A DNA stretch of 64,000 nucleotides from assembly GCF_013362815.1 (NCBI RefSeq), contig NZ_JABFVK010000069.1, forward strand, positions 1 through 64,000, given 5' to 3'. Positions 61,119 to 64,000 of the stretch are shown in pieces. Source of the stretch: Hamadaea sp. (GTDB taxonomy: Bacteria; Actinomycetota; Actinomycetes; Mycobacteriales; Micromonosporaceae). Made by a program: the position numbers and the translations under genes. How positions within the stretch are numbered: the first letter of the stretch is position 1; each line of letters begins with the position of its first letter. Below the pieces are notes generated by a model. It saw only the letters and a program-made list of their open reading frames with translations. It was not told the DNA's origin and searched no databases.

Positions 61119-62057
61119 CTATTCGCCCTGGTCTCGCCGCGAATGCTCGGCCAGGAACTTCTCCAGCTCCGCGCCGAGCTCGTCGGCGGTCGGCAAGGGC
61201 ACCGGCTCGGTCAGCAGACTGGCGTCCCGGCCCCGGGTGAACGCGTCGTACTGCTCCTCCAACGCCTTCACGACCGCCGCCGCCTGAGTGTTGCTTTCCA
61301 GCTGACGTTCGATCTCGGCGCGTACGCGGTCGCCGGCTTCCCGAAGTTCGTCGGCGGGCAGCAGCAACCCGGTCGCCCGGGAGACCGAACTCAGCAGCAG
61401 CTCAGCCGCCGGCGGATACTCCCCCTCGGCGAGGTAGTGCGGCACATGCGCGGCGAACCCGATGGCGTCCATCCCGTTCTGGCCCAGCCGGAACTCCAGC
61501 AGATTCGTCACACTCGCCGGTACGCGTACCCGATCGATCCAAGGCTCGTAACCCGCGATCAGCTCGGCGCGCGTGCCGTGGGCCGTGGCCCCCGCCGGTC
61601 GCGTATGCGGAACCGACATGGGAATGGCGTGGATGCCGACCGTGACGCGGACGTTGAGCCGCTGGATGAGCAACGTCAGCGCGGCGATGAACCGCTCCCA
61701 CTGCATGTCCGGCTCCGGGCCGGTGAGCAGCAGAAACGGGGTGCCGTCATGATCGCGCAGAGCGTGCAGCTCCAGCCGCGGATCGTCGTAGGACTCCCAG
61801 TGGTCGGCCGCGAAGTCCATCAGCGGGCGACGAGCCCGGTAGTCGAGCAACTGGTCGACGTCGAAGGAGGCGATCACCGGCCGATCCGGCAACGCCGGCT
61901 GCAAGACCTCCAGCAGGTGCTCGCGAGCCAGCCGACCGGCACCACCCGCGTCGATGAACCCGCTCAGGGCGTGCAGCAACACCGGCCGCCCGAGATCGGC
62001 CGCCGCCGGGCCGGTCAGCTCTGGCGCCAGCTCGAACAGTTCCTGCGGGTCTCGCAC
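61119..62057 (-). CDS. PAC2 family protein
   Basis: 312 residues from a GTG start. PAC2-type core: LLHALSGFIDAGGAGRLAREHL, PLLLLTGPEPDMQWERF (LLLTGPEPD), TVGIHAIPMSVPHTRP. Actinobacterial members are suspected proteasome-related chaperones; function unproven. Followed by a charged helical tail. Confidence 0.85.
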   Translation of the reverse strand: MRDPQELFELAPELTGPAAADLGRPVLLHALSGFIDAGGAGRLAREHLLEVLQPALPDRPVIASFDVDQLLDYRARRPLMDFAADHWESYDDPRLELHALRDHDGTPFLLLTGPEPDMQWERFIAALTLLIQRLNVRVTVGIHAIPMSVPHTRPAGATAHGTRAELIAGYEPWIDRVRVPASVTNLLEFRLGQNGMDAIGFAAHVPHYLAEGEYPPAAELLLSSVSRATGLLLPADELREAGDRVRAEIERQLESNTQAAAVVKALEEQYDAFTRGRDASLLTEPVPLPTADELGAELEKFLAEHSRRDQGE

Positions 62058-62243
62058 AGTCGTCAGCCTTTCACGGTCCGCACACGTACAAAGCGCACAA
62101 CGCGTACGCTACGTGATCCATTCCCGCTCGGGAGCGCTCGTGCCTACGTCCCACAGTGCGGTCGGTACGCTCCCGCGACCTTACCGGTGAACCGTTCACC
62201 CCCGCCGCGCACCGTTCATGATCAGGGCGCGCCCGCCGACCGC

Positions 62244-62299
62244 CATGATCAGCGGAAGTTTCGCGGGGCTATAACCCCACAAAACTTCCGCTGATCATG
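62244..62299. terminator. Dyad after the amino-acid dehydrogenase gene
   Basis: CATGATCAGCGGAAGTTT (62244-62261) pairs perfectly with AAACTTCCGCTGATCATG (62282-62299). Inside it GGGG-CTATAA-CCCC (62265-62278) forms a second stem. Shares CTTCCGCTGATCATG with 3.5 kb. Confidence 0.78.
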
Positions 62300-62324
62300 A
62301 GCGCACCCAGCGCGCCGCGCGGCG

Positions 62325-63464
62325 CTACTCAACGCCGTCCACAGCGGCGCGCGCGAGCGCGGTAGCGGCGACACGGAGCGTCGTCGCGTCAGCCGAAGCG
62401 CGAGCGAGCGTAGCGAGCGTGAGCGAACCGAGCACGGAGGAGATCTTGGCGTACGCCGCCTCAGCGGTCGGCGAGATGTCGCCGAAAAGCGTCCACCACC
62501 ACCAGGCGTTGGTTGCGACGTTCGCCACAAAGTCGGGAACCACCACGACTCCGCGCGCGTGCAACAAGGCCTCGGCGTCAGGAGTGGTAGCGACGTTGGC
62601 CGCCTCCACCACCAACCGGGCTCGCACGTCCGCAGCGTTCTCGGCGGTGAGGGCGTACGAGACGGCGGCGGGCACGAGGATGTCGCAGGGGAGGTCGAGC
62701 CACGAGGAAGACGAGACGACGTCGCCGGGGGCAAGACGGGACCGGTCGATCCGGCCGAAGCCGTCCCGGTGGCGCAGCAGGTTCTCGACGTCGAGACCCG
62801 AGGGGTTCACGACGAGCCCGTCGGCGTCGGCGATCCCGACGACGCGTACGCCGGCCCGGGCGAGGTAGCGAGCGGTCGCCCCGCCCATCGAGCCGAAGCC
62901 TTGAATCACCGCACGCGAACCGGCTGCGGAAACGCCGAGAGCGGTGAGCGCACAGGTCGCCACGCCGTACCCGCCGACGAGGTCGGCCAGGCTGATCCCG
63001 TCGACGTCGACGGCGAACCCGGCTTTGACCTGGGCGAGTCCGGCTTCCGGGTCAGGCAGCCGCCGCAGGGCGGCCTCGATGGTGGAGCGCAGCCCGATCT
63101 CGCCCGCCAGTTCGTCCAGCACGTCTTGGCGTACGCCGAGGTCTTCGCCGGTGGACCAGATCGTCTCCAGCAGCGGGCGCATCGCCTGGAGGTAGCGGCG
63201 CAACACGCCCCGCGCGTCGGGGTGGTGCGGCGAGCAGTCGATGCCGCCTTTGCCGCCGCCGAACGGCTGGTAGCGGTCGCCAGGCACGCGGACGACGGCT
63301 TCCTTCAGGGTCATCCCCCGGGCCAGGTCGCGCACCTCGTCGAGGGTGCAGCCCGCGCGCATGCGCAGGCCACCGCTCGACGCGCCTTGCCGCAGCGCAT
63401 CCACCACCAGGTAACCGCGGCAGCCGGTGACCTCGTCGGTCCAGGTGACTTCCAGATAGGACAC
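62325..63464 (-). CDS. Glu/Leu/Phe/Val dehydrogenase
   Basis: 379 residues. GTG start directly after the TPP enzyme's TAA. Catalytic Lys in GGGKGGIDC (Lys72), substrate region MTLKEAVVRVPGDRYQPF, Rossmann fold AVIQGFGSMGGATARYLARAGVRVVGIADADG (read in parts). Oxidative deamination of an amino acid or the reverse. Its upstream partner suggests work on a branched-chain or guanidino keto acid. Confidence 0.9.
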   Translation of the reverse strand: MSYLEVTWTDEVTGCRGYLVVDALRQGASSGGLRMRAGCTLDEVRDLARGMTLKEAVVRVPGDRYQPFGGGKGGIDCSPHHPDARGVLRRYLQAMRPLLETIWSTGEDLGVRQDVLDELAGEIGLRSTIEAALRRLPDPEAGLAQVKAGFAVDVDGISLADLVGGYGVATCALTALGVSAAGSRAVIQGFGSMGGATARYLARAGVRVVGIADADGLVVNPSGLDVENLLRHRDGFGRIDRSRLAPGDVVSSSSWLDLPCDILVPAAVSYALTAENAADVRARLVVEAANVATTPDAEALLHARGVVVVPDFVANVATNAWWWWTLFGDISPTAEAAYAKISSVLGSLTLATLARASADATTLRVAATALARAAVDGVE

Positions 63465-64000
63465 TTACGGAACCTCTTCCTCCACCACGAGCAGGGTCGG
63501 CCCGGGGTGCTCCAGGCTCGCCTTGACCAGGCTGCGCAGCTCATCCGGGGTGCGTACGGCGAATCCCGCGCCGCCGAGCGCGGTCGCCAGCGCGATCAGG
63601 TCCGGCACCGGCAGGTCGACGCCGACCGGGTCGATCGACGCCGCGCGCATCTCGGCCCGGATCTCGCCGTATCCGCCGTTGACGAAGACGACGATCGGCA
63701 GGGCGATTCCCTCGGCGGCGGCCGTCGCGAGCTCCTGGCAGCTGAACATCAGGCCGCCGTCGCCGCACAACGCCACGACCGGCCGTCGCGGGCGCGCCAC
63801 CTTCGCGCCGATCGCCGCCGGCAGCGCGTACCCGAGCGTTCCGAAGCCGGTGGGAAAGCCGAACGCGCCGGGCTCGTGCACCGGCAGGTTGCCCAGCGCG
63901 CCGTAATACCCGGCCATCGCGTTGTCCGCGAGCACCAGCGCGCGCTTGGGCAAAGCCGCGGCCAACGCGTCCATCCAGGCCGTCCATCGCGCACCCTCCG
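63465..64000 (-). CDS. TPP-dependent enzyme (acetolactate synthase-like), N-terminus beyond window
   Basis: C-terminal about 178 residues of a thiamine-diphosphate enzyme. TPP/Mg motif GDGGLMFSCQELATAAAEGI then NGGYGEI; the second Asn of the usual GDG-N26-NN is Gly. Forms an operon with the dehydrogenase (TAA-GTG). Could be a 2-keto acid decarboxylase or acetohydroxy acid synthase-like enzyme. Confidence 0.8.
   Translation of the reverse strand, partial: EGARWTAWMDALAAALPKRALVLADNAMAGYYGALGNLPVHEPGAFGFPTGFGTLGYALPAAIGAKVARPRRPVVALCGDGGLMFSCQELATAAAEGIALPIVVFVNGGYGEIRAEMRAASIDPVGVDLPVPDLIALATALGGAGFAVRTPDELRSLVKASLEHPGPTLLVVEEEVP

Noticed and set aside
1-64000. tRNA, rRNA or CRISPR
   Set aside because: No T-loop GGTTCGAATCC-like runs with acceptor pairing, no rRNA stretches and no regularly spaced direct repeats apart from the 57-bp coding repeat.

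Overview
The window is a GC-rich stretch of chromosome from a filamentous actinomycete, most likely of the Micromonosporaceae or a close relative. Evidence: GC-dominated third codon positions, GTG/TTG starts, secreted glycosidases ending in ricin-type lectin modules, ROK and LacI-type control of sugar genes, a nitrate-sensing-type histidine kinase next to a roadblock protein, and actinobacterial families such as DUF2277, DUF2630 and DUF2795. Species is inferred only. I saw no rRNA, tRNA, CRISPR array, transposase or prophage; it looks like chromosomal arm or accessory DNA. Genes at both edges are cut.

Layout. 1-7.5 kb: a sugar-binding lipoprotein divergent from a GH30 glycosidase, a ROK regulator, a GH16 beta-glucanase and a lactonase propeller. 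7.6-12.7 kb: a sensor operon (histidine kinase, roadblock protein, TAXI binding lipoprotein), then a short threonyl-tRNA synthetase preceded by a leader peptide with three consecutive Thr codons and a terminator, a classical attenuation layout. 12.9-25.5 kb: sugar uptake and oxidation. A ROK regulator, RbsA/RbsC/RbsB-like transporter and Gfo/Idh/MocA oxidoreductase form one operon; a secreted glucose/sorbosone-type dehydrogenase, a secreted ThuA + 3-keto-disaccharide-hydrolase-domain protein and a sugar isomerase follow. Together they suggest oxidative glycoside cleavage outside the cell followed by uptake.

25.7-30 kb: a three-gene cassette (Cys-rich protein without signal peptide, Tat-signal protein, MauE-like membrane protein), the best candidate here for an undescribed system; then a lytic-transglycosylase-like protein, a Nudix hydrolase and YaaA. 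30-36.7 kb: small conserved proteins, an AAC(3)-like acetyltransferase, a GH20 hexosaminidase and a YbhN-type membrane protein. 36.8-45.9 kb: a 1,308-residue WD40-KAP NTPase, an ArsB-like transporter, a class A beta-lactamase-like protein, a DUF4037 protein and two secreted proteins. 45.9-57.1 kb: a PGM1-like ATP-grasp ligase, LemA plus M48 protease, a small membrane-protein operon, a kinase-like ATPase, a thiamine-binding protein, a DUF5060-type protein and a RecQ helicase with a phosphoribosyltransferase-like tail. 57.2-64 kb: an AhpD-like protein, a secreted M6 protease, a HAD phosphatase, a PAC2 protein, an amino-acid dehydrogenase and a truncated TPP enzyme.

Two sequence-level themes run through the window. 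First, nearly every convergent gene junction carries a long dyad with GATCA near its outer ends (7.5, 19.4, 25.7, 36.3, 42.2, 51.4, 57.1 and 62.3 kb, with relatives at 3.5 and 5.1 kb); they look like a dispersed terminator/REP-like family. Second, the word GTAC, often as CGTACG or GTACGC, is unusually frequent in coding DNA and seems to force otherwise rare Val GTA and Arg CGT codons.
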